Part shown: positions 1 through 5,674 of the stretch, one piece after another
How positions within the stretch are numbered: position 1 is the stretch's first letter
Layout of the letters: the number at the start of each line of letters is the position of its first letter
From: an uncultured Paraprevotella sp.
GTDB taxonomy: Bacteria > Bacteroidota > Bacteroidia > Bacteroidales > Bacteroidaceae
Length of the DNA: 8,153 bases
Assembly (NCBI GenBank): GCA_910584955.1
Contig: CAJUDC010000117.1
Coordinates: forward strand, 1-8,153
Direction: 5' to 3'
Notes under the pieces: generated by a model
Database searches by the model: none
Told to the model about the DNA's origin: nothing
Seen by the model: only the letters and a program-made list of their open reading frames with translations
Made by a program: the position numbers and the translations under genes

Positions 1-16
1 TGTGCAACTTTTTCAT
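1..16 (-). CDS. Possible start of a divergent gene, cut off by the window edge
   Basis: On the minus strand an ATG at 16 opens a frame reading M-K-K-L-H before the window ends. The Met-Lys-Lys beginning resembles a signal peptide start, and the AT-rich DNA from 17 to 104 would suit a divergent promoter region. Only five codons are visible and no TAnnTTTG element was found upstream on this strand, so this may be chance. Confidence 0.2.
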
Positions 17-104
17 TTGTAGATATTTAAAACTTTAATTCAACCAACGAGTTTAAATAAGCTTATATAAACAGCATTTCTTACCGACAAACAGAAAAAA
101 GTCG

Positions 105-112
105 TATCTTTG
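105..112 (+). promoter_or_regulatory. Bacteroides-type -7 promoter element for the OmpA lipoprotein gene
   Basis: TATCTTTG matches the Bacteroides -7 consensus TAnnTTTG exactly. It lies 34 bases before the ATG at 147, leaving a leader of about 30 nt. No convincing TTTG -33 element is present about 19-21 bp upstream; the nearest T-rich stretch is around 78-82. Confidence 0.7.
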
Positions 113-146
113 CAGTGATTTCTAAAATTGATAAAAGTATATTGTT

Positions 147-860
147 ATGAAAGGTATGAAGATTTTTGCAGCCACTATGTGCGCTACATTATTATTTACG
201 AGTTGTAATATGAACAACACGGCAAAAGGAGGTTTAATCGGTGGCGGTAGCGGTGCTGCGGCAGGTGCGGGTATCGGCGCATTGTTCGGTAAAGGCAAAG
301 GTGCGGGTATCGGTGCTGCTGTAGGTTCAGTGGTCGGTGCCGGTGTGGGCGTTATCGTAGGCCGTAAAATGGATAAAGCCAAAGCGGAAGCAGAAAGAAT
401 TGCCAACGCCAAGGTAGAAGGTGTGAAAGACGCAAACGGACTGGATGCTGTGAAAGTTACGTTTGATTCCGGTATCCTCTTCACTACCGGTAGTTCAACC
501 CTCAGTTCCACCGCCAAATCTTCTTTGAGCCAGTTTGCCACCAACGTATTGACAAAGAACACCGACATGGACGTGGCCATTCAAGGTTATACGGACAATG
601 CAGGCTGGAAGAACAGCACTGCCGAACAGAGCCGTCAGAAAAACCAGCAGTTGTCATTGCAGCGCGCGCAAGCCGTTGAGAACTATTTGAAATCTTGCGG
701 TGTCAGCGGTATGCAGATCAAGTCGGTCGACGGACTGGGCGAAGCTAACCCCGTTGCCGATAACTCCACAGCCGCCGGTAAAGAACAAAACCGCCGCGTA
801 GAGGTATACATGTACGCCAGCAAGGCCATGATTGAAGAAGCCGGCAAGGCACAGAACTGA
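147..860 (+). CDS. OmpA-family outer membrane lipoprotein with glycine zipper
   Basis: This 237-aa lipoprotein probably ties the outer membrane to peptidoglycan. A signal peptide ends in the lipobox LFTSC, with the lipidated Cys at residue 20. The residues after it (NMNNTAKGG) lack the acidic run that marks surface-exposed lipoproteins in Bacteroides, so a periplasm-facing position is inferred. Residues about 29-72 form a Gly/Ala-rich glycine zipper, likely a membrane-inserting hairpin, followed by a short charged helix (74-90). Residues about 103-222 are an OmpA C-terminal domain with GYTDNAG (147-153), NQQLSLQRAQAVENYL (166-181) and NRRVEV (215-220). The Asp in TDN and the Arg in NRRVE are the residues that bind diaminopimelate in this family. 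The loop between TDNAG and NQQLS is several residues longer than in typical members. An in-frame Met at residue 4 is an alternative start. Its promoter is at 105-112. The downstream neighbour is the peptidoglycan polymerase mtgA. Confidence 0.92.
   Translation: MKGMKIFAATMCATLLFTSCNMNNTAKGGLIGGGSGAAAGAGIGALFGKGKGAGIGAAVGSVVGAGVGVIVGRKMDKAKAEAERIANAKVEGVKDANGLDAVKVTFDSGILFTTGSSTLSSTAKSSLSQFATNVLTKNTDMDVAIQGYTDNAGWKNSTAEQSRQKNQQLSLQRAQAVENYLKSCGVSGMQIKSVDGLGEANPVADNSTAAGKEQNRRVEVYMYASKAMIEEAGKAQN
263..313 (+). repeat. Short direct repeat coding the glycine zipper
   Basis: The 15-mer AGGTGCGGGTATCGG occurs at 263-277 and again at 299-313, exactly 36 bp (12 codons) apart and in frame. Both copies encode Gly-Ala-Gly-Ile-Gly. 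This could be an internal duplication of one zipper module, or codon reuse in a low-complexity segment. Confidence 0.6.
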
Positions 861-882
861 TCCGTGCTCAACAGCTTGTACA

Positions 883-890
883 TAAATTTG
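883..890 (+). promoter_or_regulatory. Candidate -7 promoter element abutting the mtgA start codon
   Basis: TAAATTTG matches TAnnTTTG exactly and ends two bases before the ATG at 893. If used, transcription would begin at or about the A of the start codon and give a leaderless mtgA mRNA. No clear -33 TTTG element is seen at the right distance, and the 32-bp gap after the lipoprotein gene would also allow read-through. An exact eight-base match can arise by chance. Confidence 0.4.
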
Positions 891-892
891 TC

Positions 893-1579
893 ATGCTGAA
901 ACGCATACAGAAATTTTTTCAAAGGATTGTGCTCTTCTTTTTCGGGAGCACAATCTTTTTCGTTCTATTATACCGTTTCGTCCCCGTGCCGGTCACTCCA
1001 TTGATGATTATCCGGTGCGCGCAGCAAATCAAGCGGGGCGAACAGATCCGTCTCAAACACCATTGGGTACCGCTTTCGGAAATGTCCAAATACATGCCCG
1101 TGGCCGTCATGGCTTCCGAAGACCAACGCTTTCTCCAGCATCACGGATTCGACTTTACAGAGATTCAGAACGCCGTAAAAGAGCGCATGGAGGGCAAGCG
1201 GAAAAGAGGCGGCAGCACCATCAGCCAGCAAACGGCAAAGAATGTGTTCCTGTGGCCTGCCTCTTCGTGGCTCCGTAAAGGCTTGGAAGTATATTTTACA
1301 GCATTGATCGAATTATGCTGGAACAAAGAAAGAATCATGGAGGTGTATCTGAACTCCATTGAGATGGGCGACGGCATATACGGAGCGGAAGCAGTGGCCC
1401 AACAGCACTTCGGACGAAGCGCGGCAAGCCTTACCCGTCCCAATTGTGCCTTGATTGCCGCCACCTTACCCAATCCCCTCCGGTTCAATTCCGGGAATCC
1501 GTCACGCTATATGCTGAAAAGGCAAACCGCCATCATGAGACAGATGCGGCATATCGCTCTCTTTCCGTCCGGCCGCTAA
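893..1579 (+). CDS. mtgA: Monofunctional biosynthetic peptidoglycan transglycosylase
   Basis: This 228-aa GT51 enzyme polymerises lipid II into glycan strands at the outer face of the inner membrane; unlike class A PBPs it has no transpeptidase domain. One N-terminal membrane helix spans about residues 12-29, followed by the family's VPVPVTPLM segment. GT51 motifs appear in order: ASEDQRF (74-80) with catalytic Glu76, RGGSTISQQ (105-113), KERIMEVYLNSIEMG (145-159), GIYGAEAVAQQHFG (161-174) and LIAATLPNP (187-195). The length is close to that of E. coli MtgA (about 240 aa). The start at 893 gives the complete membrane helix; the next in-frame Met (residue 38) would remove it. A terminator-like hairpin lies within codons 10-22. 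The gene converges on the DUF1460 gene with only 14 bp between the stop codons. Confidence 0.95.
   Translation: MLKRIQKFFQRIVLFFFGSTIFFVLLYRFVPVPVTPLMIIRCAQQIKRGEQIRLKHHWVPLSEMSKYMPVAVMASEDQRFLQHHGFDFTEIQNAVKERMEGKRKRGGSTISQQTAKNVFLWPASSWLRKGLEVYFTALIELCWNKERIMEVYLNSIEMGDGIYGAEAVAQQHFGRSAASLTRPNCALIAATLPNPLRFNSGNPSRYMLKRQTAIMRQMRHIALFPSGR
921..960 (+). terminator. Terminator-like hairpin inside the mtgA reading frame
   Basis: GATTGTGCTC (925-934) pairs perfectly with GAGCACAATC (946-955) across an 11-nt loop and is followed directly by TTTTT (956-960). Pairing extends outward through a G-U at 924/956 and A-U pairs at 921-923/957-959, giving a stem of about 14 bp. This has the form of an intrinsic terminator, yet it lies in codons 10-22 of mtgA, encoding the FFFGSTI membrane helix. 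No other terminator is visible after the lipoprotein gene (861-892). It could end lipoprotein transcripts and attenuate mtgA read-through; ongoing translation would suppress it. Confidence 0.5.
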
Positions 1580-1593
1580 CTGCCATTTCTCTT

Positions 1594-2472
1594 TTATAGT
1601 ATACGTACCACCCTTACTCCCAGTTGCGAAGGGTGTTTACTCATATACGTTTGCAACGTCATCGGTTCCAGCACCACTTTCTTATGGATGGAGGAAGCAT
1701 TCAGCAGATGCAGACGCCCCTTCACCCAAACGGCAAATCCCAGATGGGAGGTATCGAGCCCTTCCTTTCGCGTGACAATGGCCAGAATATCACCGTCATG
1801 CACACATCCCAACTCGTCTCTCCCCTGCCCCAACAACCGCCGGGGAATATAACGCACCACCCCACCGTTCATGCGCCGCTCGGCCTCCCGCACCCGCCGT
1901 TGCATGGCCGTATCATTCTTCAGCATCGGATACTTCTCGGGATACGTACTCATATAATGAAGATCCAGCGTCTGCCGCTCCACAAACGGCACATACCCTT
2001 CAGCCTCCTTTCCGGTAACCTCTTTCACAATATTCAAACGTTCATTGCTCTCAATCCACTGACTGAAATAATGATTGCGCGAAGCATAGCCGTCGAGCCG
2101 ACCGGCAGCATAGCGAATACGCTCCAGCTCCCGGCAAAAATCCTCGAAACCGGCCTTGGAGCAACGGACGGCACGCGTAAGCGCCACTACCGTTTCTACC
2201 AGCGTCGTACAGTCCAGTCCCCGCAGATTAACCACCAATTGTTCCCGGTCGTTCACTTCCAGTGTGGAGGCCACATAGGGAATGCCCTTTAAGCGTCCGG
2301 CGAAATACAACGGCAAGTTTGTATCCTTTTCCTGCAACGCAGCATCGCGCAACAAGGTCACCACTTTTATCGAATCCTCACGGGTATATGTCACTTTGCC
2401 GGCATACAGCCGTACGGACGCCCACGTGCATAAAACCACGCAAGCCGCCAACTTGATTTTTTCCTTTATCAT
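1594..2472 (-). CDS. Secreted DUF1460 protein, NlpC/P60-like amidase/peptidase
   Basis: This 292-aa protein belongs to the DUF1460 family (N-acetylmuramoyl-L-alanine amidase-like, NlpC/P60-like fold), thought to cleave cell wall peptides; the exact bond is not known from sequence. A signal peptide covers about residues 1-24 (basic MIKEKIK, hydrophobic core, likely cut after LYAG). The probable nucleophile is Cys88 in GLDCTTLVETV, and the probable catalytic His is His243 in SHLGFAVW. Asn258 in LLNAS is a candidate third polar residue, and HDGDI (225-229) resembles the GDL turn of NlpC enzymes. The ATG at 2472 is preferred over an upstream TTG at 2481, because it gives a normal signal peptide and leaves the promoter element outside the gene. 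It converges on mtgA and diverges from the plug-like gene. Peptidoglycan is the likely substrate by family and context. Confidence 0.88.
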   Translation of the reverse strand: MIKEKIKLAACVVLCTWASVRLYAGKVTYTREDSIKVVTLLRDAALQEKDTNLPLYFAGRLKGIPYVASTLEVNDREQLVVNLRGLDCTTLVETVVALTRAVRCSKAGFEDFCRELERIRYAAGRLDGYASRNHYFSQWIESNERLNIVKEVTGKEAEGYVPFVERQTLDLHYMSTYPEKYPMLKNDTAMQRRVREAERRMNGGVVRYIPRRLLGQGRDELGCVHDGDILAIVTRKEGLDTSHLGFAVWVKGRLHLLNASSIHKKVVLEPMTLQTYMSKHPSQLGVRVVRIL

Positions 2473-2478
2473 ACGCCA

Positions 2479-2486
2479 CAAATATA
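2479..2486 (-). promoter_or_regulatory. -7 promoter element of the DUF1460 gene
   Basis: Read on the minus strand, TATATTTG matches TAnnTTTG exactly and ends six bases before the ATG at 2472. The expected transcription start leaves a leader of only a few nucleotides. A T-rich segment ending in TTCG about 20 bp upstream is a weak -33 candidate. Confidence 0.6.
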
Positions 2487-2518
2487 CGGATAAAAATTTT
2501 CCGTTGCGAAAAAAGGAC

Positions 2519-2526
2519 TATTTTTG
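2519..2526 (+). promoter_or_regulatory. -7 promoter element of the plug-like operon
   Basis: TATTTTTG matches TAnnTTTG exactly, is followed by CACC, and ends four bases before the ATG at 2531. The 58-bp space between the two divergent genes therefore holds two outward-facing -7 elements, both almost touching their start codons. A TTTT at 2497-2500 is 18 bp upstream, but a true TTTG -33 element is not seen. Confidence 0.6.
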
Positions 2527-2530
2527 CACC

Positions 2531-3784
2531 ATGAAACGTATCCTTTCTTTCTGGAGCATCGTAATCGGTTGTCTTTTACCGTATGCCGGCCATGCCGAAC
2601 CACTCCGGCAGCAAATCCGGTCGTTGCAGGTTGTAGTCAACGACAATCCGCTGGCGCCTCCCGTCATGGCTCTCGGCGGCCGCAACCATGTCTGCATCAG
2701 TTTCGACGAACTTTCGCACGAATACCACCGCTATATATATAAGGTGGAACATTGCAACGCCGACTGGTCTCCCTCGACAGAGATCTTTGAATCGGACTAC
2801 CTCGAAGGATTCAACGAACAGCCCATCGAAAATTATGAGAAAAGTTTCAACACCACACTGCTGTACACACACTACCGCTTCTGTATTCCCAACAAGGATT
2901 TGAGACTGAAACTATCCGGCAACTATCGCGTCAGCATTTATAACGACGAAGAAGGAAACGACGACGAACCCGTGTTGCAGGCCTGCTTCTCGGTAGTGGA
3001 ACCGCTAATGAACATCGCGGCCCAAGTGAGTTCCAACACAGACATCGATTTCAACAGGGAACATCAGCAGGTAAGTTTTTCCGTAAACTATGCCGGTTGC
3101 AACGTGACCGATCCGAACCGGGAACTACGTACCGTAGTGATGCAAAACCGGCGAACGGACAACAGGGTAACGGATCTCCGTCCCGACATACAAACGGCAA
3201 CAGGCGTACAGTTCAGCCACAACCGCCGTCTGATTTTCGAAGCCGGCAACGAATTCCGTAAATTCGAGATACTGGATGTACACGGTCCGTCCATGAATGT
3301 CGACCGGATGGAATGGTTCGATCCGTTCTACCACGCCACACTCTACGAGGACACTCCGATACGCAACTACGTATACGACGAGGACAAGAACGGCGCCCGC
3401 ATCATACGCAACCGCGACAACGACGACAACGCCACCACCTGCGAATACCTGTTCGTACATTTCAGTCTGAAAACACCTCCCATACCGGGTGGCGATGTCT
3501 ACGTCTACGGACAATGGACCGGTGCCTTCTCCCCCGAATACAAGATGAACTACAATCCGCAGCGCCAGGCTTATGAAGCCGCACTCCTGCTGAAACAAGG
3601 CTACTATAACTACAGCTACCTTTTCGTTCCCGAAGGAACCGAAAAAGGAAACAGCACGAAGACCGACGGCAACTTCTACCAGACGGAAAACGAATACCTT
3701 ATCTTCGTCTATCACCGCCCCTCGGGAGGACGATACGACAAGCTGGCGGGATTCAAAACCATAGACTACAACATCAACCATTAA
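2531..3784 (+). CDS. DUF5103 protein, type IX secretion plug-like
   Basis: This 417-aa secreted protein matches the DUF5103 family, which includes the Plug protein that seals the SprA translocon of the type IX secretion system in Flavobacterium johnsoniae. A signal peptide (MKRILSFWSIV..., cut near GHA/EP at residues 22-24) directs it to the periplasm. The rest looks all-beta: an N-terminal segment with conserved YIYKVEHCNADW (about 66-77), a central sandwich, and a C-terminal domain from about residue 320 starting GGDVYVYGQWTG and rich in Tyr/Asn. There is no membrane helix after the signal peptide and no T9SS C-terminal sorting domain. The start at 2531 is chosen because the open frame upstream (from 2282) runs through the divergent gene and would bury the signal peptide. 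It probably heads an operon with the next two genes (19-bp gap). Family assignment is by recalled resemblance; function in this organism is inferred. Confidence 0.85.
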   Translation: MKRILSFWSIVIGCLLPYAGHAEPLRQQIRSLQVVVNDNPLAPPVMALGGRNHVCISFDELSHEYHRYIYKVEHCNADWSPSTEIFESDYLEGFNEQPIENYEKSFNTTLLYTHYRFCIPNKDLRLKLSGNYRVSIYNDEEGNDDEPVLQACFSVVEPLMNIAAQVSSNTDIDFNREHQQVSFSVNYAGCNVTDPNRELRTVVMQNRRTDNRVTDLRPDIQTATGVQFSHNRRLIFEAGNEFRKFEILDVHGPSMNVDRMEWFDPFYHATLYEDTPIRNYVYDEDKNGARIIRNRDNDDNATTCEYLFVHFSLKTPPIPGGDVYVYGQWTGAFSPEYKMNYNPQRQAYEAALLLKQGYYNYSYLFVPEGTEKGNSTKTDGNFYQTENEYLIFVYHRPSGGRYDKLAGFKTIDYNINH

Positions 3785-3803
3785 CCCTTATTCTTTTACA
3801 ATC

Positions 3804-4760
3804 ATGAACATCGTTGTTTTAGACGGGCACGGAGTAAATCCCGGCGACCTGTCATGGGACGCACTGAGGCCGTGGGGCAATCTGACGGTGTACCCGCGCA
3901 CAGCACCGGAGCACGTCTACGAGCGGGCACGGGAGGCCGATCTGCTCCTGACCAACAAAACGCCGCTGGATGCCGCTCTGCTGGAACGTCTGCCCCGACT
4001 GAAATACATCGGCATACTGGCCACCGGCTATAACGTAGTAGATACGGAAGCCGCCCGCAAACAGGGCATTACGGTGTGCAACATTCCGGCCTACAGTACG
4101 GCCTCGGTAGCACAGGCCGTCTTCGCCCATCTGCTGACCATTGTCAACCGCACGGAACATTACAGCCGGCAAATCCGCTCAGGGCGGTGGAGCGCCAGTC
4201 CCGACTTCTGCTATTGGGACACCCCGCTGACCGAACTGGCCGGAAAGAAAATGGGCATCGTGGGGCTGGGACACATCGGACAAACCGTGGCCCGCATAGC
4301 ATCCGCTTTCGGCATGGAAGTATACGCAATGACTTCGAAAAGCCGGGAACAACTGGAAGCCGGCATCCGTAAATGCGAATGGGACGAGCTTCTGAAACAA
4401 TGCGACGTAATCAGCCTGCACTGTCCGCTCACTCCACAGACCCATCACCTTATCGACGCCCACGCGCTGCAAGGCATGAAACCCGGTGCCATACTCATCA
4501 ATACAGGCCGAGGTCCCCTTGTGGACGAGGAAGCAGTGGCCGACGCCCTGAACCGGGGGGCCATAGCCGCATACGGCGCCGACGTACTCTCGGAAGAGCC
4601 TCCGAGAGCGGACAATCCGCTGCTATCCGCCCGGGGCGCATACCTGACCCCGCACATTGCCTGGGCCACCCGCGAAGCCCGCGAACGGCTGCTGGCGGTG
4701 TGCGCAGAGAATATAAAAGCCTTCATCAACGGAACCCCTCAAAACGTAGTAAACCCATGA
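3804..4760 (+). CDS. D-2-hydroxyacid dehydrogenase (hydroxypyruvate/glyoxylate reductase-like)
   Basis: This 318-aa cytoplasmic enzyme of the D-isomer-specific 2-hydroxyacid dehydrogenase family reversibly reduces a 2-keto acid with NAD(P)H. The N-terminal part and short C-terminal tail form the substrate domain; the central Rossmann domain carries GLGHIG (154-159). The active-site triad is intact: Arg236 in INTGRGPLVD, Glu265 in LSEEPP and His284 in LTPHIAW. The strand after the glycine motif ends in YAMTSKSR (174-181) without the acidic residue usual for NAD, so NADP(H) use is possible. Resemblance is closest to glycerate dehydrogenase/hydroxypyruvate reductase, but the substrate cannot be fixed from sequence. 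It lies 19 bp after the plug-like gene and its stop overlaps the next start as ATGA (4757-4760), so translational coupling with the membrane protein gene is likely. Confidence 0.9.
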   Translation: MNIVVLDGHGVNPGDLSWDALRPWGNLTVYPRTAPEHVYERAREADLLLTNKTPLDAALLERLPRLKYIGILATGYNVVDTEAARKQGITVCNIPAYSTASVAQAVFAHLLTIVNRTEHYSRQIRSGRWSASPDFCYWDTPLTELAGKKMGIVGLGHIGQTVARIASAFGMEVYAMTSKSREQLEAGIRKCEWDELLKQCDVISLHCPLTPQTHHLIDAHALQGMKPGAILINTGRGPLVDEEAVADALNRGAIAAYGADVLSEEPPRADNPLLSARGAYLTPHIAWATREARERLLAVCAENIKAFINGTPQNVVNP

Positions 4761-5455
4761 ACCTGGATAATATCATCAATCTGCTCCAGATTATGGGGCA
4801 AACCTTGCGAATTCCCACTTCGTTCGTCATCATCGAATTTATCGGTACGCTGGCATTCGCCATATCGGGCATCCGGCTGGCTTCCGCCAAGCAGTTCGAC
4901 TGGTTCGGCGCCTATATCGTAGGTATGGCCACCGCCATCGGCGGCGGAACAATCCGCGACGTCATGCTTGGCATTCCTCCTTTCTGGATGTCGAACTCCA
5001 TCTACATCATCTGCTGTGCCGTAGCCCTGTTCGGTGTGATTCTGTTCGGCCGCTTTCTGATCCGGCAGACTAACACCTGGTTCATCTTCGATACGGTAGG
5101 CTTGGCACTTTTCAACATCATCGGCATTGAAAAAACCCTCAACCTGGGCTACCCGTACTGGACGGCCATCATCATGGGCAGCATTACCGGCGCGGCCGGC
5201 GGTGTGATCCGCGACGTATTCATCAACGAAGTGCCGCTGATCTTCCGCAAGGAAATCTATGCCGTAGCCTGTATCGTAGGGGGCATCGTGTATGCCGCAT
5301 GTTATCACGCCGCCTTATCGTCCGAAATCAGTGCGCTCCTGTCGGGCATCACGGTTGTCATCATACGTGTATTGGCCGTCAAATACCACTGGGGCCTCCC
5401 CGTGCTGCAAGGCGACGAAGAGACGGAAAAGCCGTCGTCTTCCGAAGAGAAATAA
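4757..5455 (+). CDS. YicG/UPF0126 membrane protein (TRIC-type channel or glycine transporter family)
   Basis: This 232-aa inner membrane protein has about seven hydrophobic helices arranged as two repeated three-helix units. Each unit carries the family signature: IGGGTIRDVMLG (61-72) and AAGGVIRDVFINEVP (146-160). These repeats define UPF0126 (Pfam PF03458), a bacterial family related to animal TRIC cation channels and also named a glycine transporter family, so the transported species is uncertain. The C-terminal tail (about 218-232) is polar and acidic (EETEKPSSSEEK) and probably cytoplasmic. The ATG at 4757 is chosen because it overlaps the previous stop as ATGA and gives the usual family length; the longer open frame from 4373 is a shadow of the dehydrogenase gene. 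Being last in the operon, it is followed by the palindrome array and hairpin at 5505-5588. Confidence 0.9.
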   Translation: MNLDNIINLLQIMGQTLRIPTSFVIIEFIGTLAFAISGIRLASAKQFDWFGAYIVGMATAIGGGTIRDVMLGIPPFWMSNSIYIICCAVALFGVILFGRFLIRQTNTWFIFDTVGLALFNIIGIEKTLNLGYPYWTAIIMGSITGAAGGVIRDVFINEVPLIFRKEIYAVACIVGGIVYAACYHAALSSEISALLSGITVVIIRVLAVKYHWGLPVLQGDEETEKPSSSEEK

Positions 5456-5504
5456 ACGAAGCGGCGCCCCTCCCCGCCTCAACCGGCGAGGGAAGCATAA
5501 AGAA

Positions 5505-5584
5505 AAGGTGTACACCTTCCCGCAAAAAGGTGTACACCTAAACAAGAAAAGCTGTAGACCTTTTTTAAATAAGGTGTACAGCTT
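5505..5584. repeat. Four 14-bp palindromes spaced exactly 22 bp apart
   Basis: Units begin at 5505, 5527, 5549 and 5571: AAGGTGTACACCTT (perfect palindrome), AAGGTGTACACCTA, AAGCTGTAGACCTT and AAGGTGTACAGCTT. The 8-bp spacers (5519-5526, 5541-5548, 5563-5570) are unrelated to one another. The changes in units 3 and 4 partly compensate: C at position 4 of unit 3 pairs with G at position 11 of unit 4, preserving a hairpin between these two units. One mismatch remains (G5557/G5576). The array lies between two convergent operons. It could be a dispersed intergenic repeat that serves as a terminator, or a set of protein-binding sites about two helical turns apart. Confidence 0.85.
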
Positions 5585-5588
5585 TTTT
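5547..5588. terminator. Bidirectional intrinsic terminator between convergent operons
   Basis: Arms 5547-5562 and 5571-5586 form a 16-bp stem with one G-G mismatch and an 8-nt loop (TTTTAAAT). The left arm starts with AAAA and the right arm ends in TTTTTT (5583-5588), so the structure can act on either strand. It sits 92 bp after the + strand operon and 87 bp after the - strand operon, where a shared terminator is expected. It is built from the last two units of the palindrome array. Confidence 0.75.
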
Positions 5589-5674
5589 CTTCCGCGCCGA
5601 GATATGCAAAACTCTTGATGCCCGGCGCTCCTTTTATCCTTGCTCCAAACGCCTGGCGATGCTCCGCGCAAGCG

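Noticed and set aside
122..580. Minus-strand open frame rich in Pro/Ala/Thr opposite the OmpA lipoprotein
   Set aside because: The composition is the complement of the glycine-zipper codons, so it is not an independent gene.
2473..2481. TTG at 2481 as the DUF1460 start codon
   Set aside because: The ATG three codons later gives a standard basic signal peptide and leaves the -7 element outside the gene.
2282..2530. N-terminal extension of the plug-like protein by 83 codons upstream of 2531
   Set aside because: It overlaps the divergent DUF1460 gene and both promoter elements and would bury a clear signal peptide.
3125..3781. Minus-strand open frame of 218 codons inside the plug-like gene
   Set aside because: It is Val-rich and lacks motifs, as expected for an antisense shadow of a coding gene.
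4373..4756. N-terminal extension of the YicG/TRIC protein by 128 codons
   Set aside because: It runs out of frame through the dehydrogenase gene, is Arg/Pro/His-rich like a shadow frame, and exceeds the family's usual length.
5467..5491. CCCTC...GAGGG hairpin just after the TRIC gene as a terminator
   Set aside because: The stem needs a 3-nt bulge and is followed by AAGCATAAAG and not a T-run.
5505..5584. CRISPR-like array, given the regular unit and spacer pattern
   Set aside because: The 14-bp units and 8-bp spacers are far too short, units 3 and 4 diverge in a hairpin-preserving way, and no cas genes are present.
5594..5628. GCGCCG/CGGCGC inverted repeat as a second terminator
   Set aside because: The stem is only 6 bp with a 23-nt loop and no T-run directly after it, so it is weaker than the adjacent hairpin.
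5315..5671. Minus-strand frame reading through the palindrome array, considered as a possible small peptide precursor for the tailoring triad
   Set aside because: Its sequence is dictated by the repeats (recurring CTPF and KVYTF-like words) and by antisense of the TRIC gene; there is no leader/core organisation.
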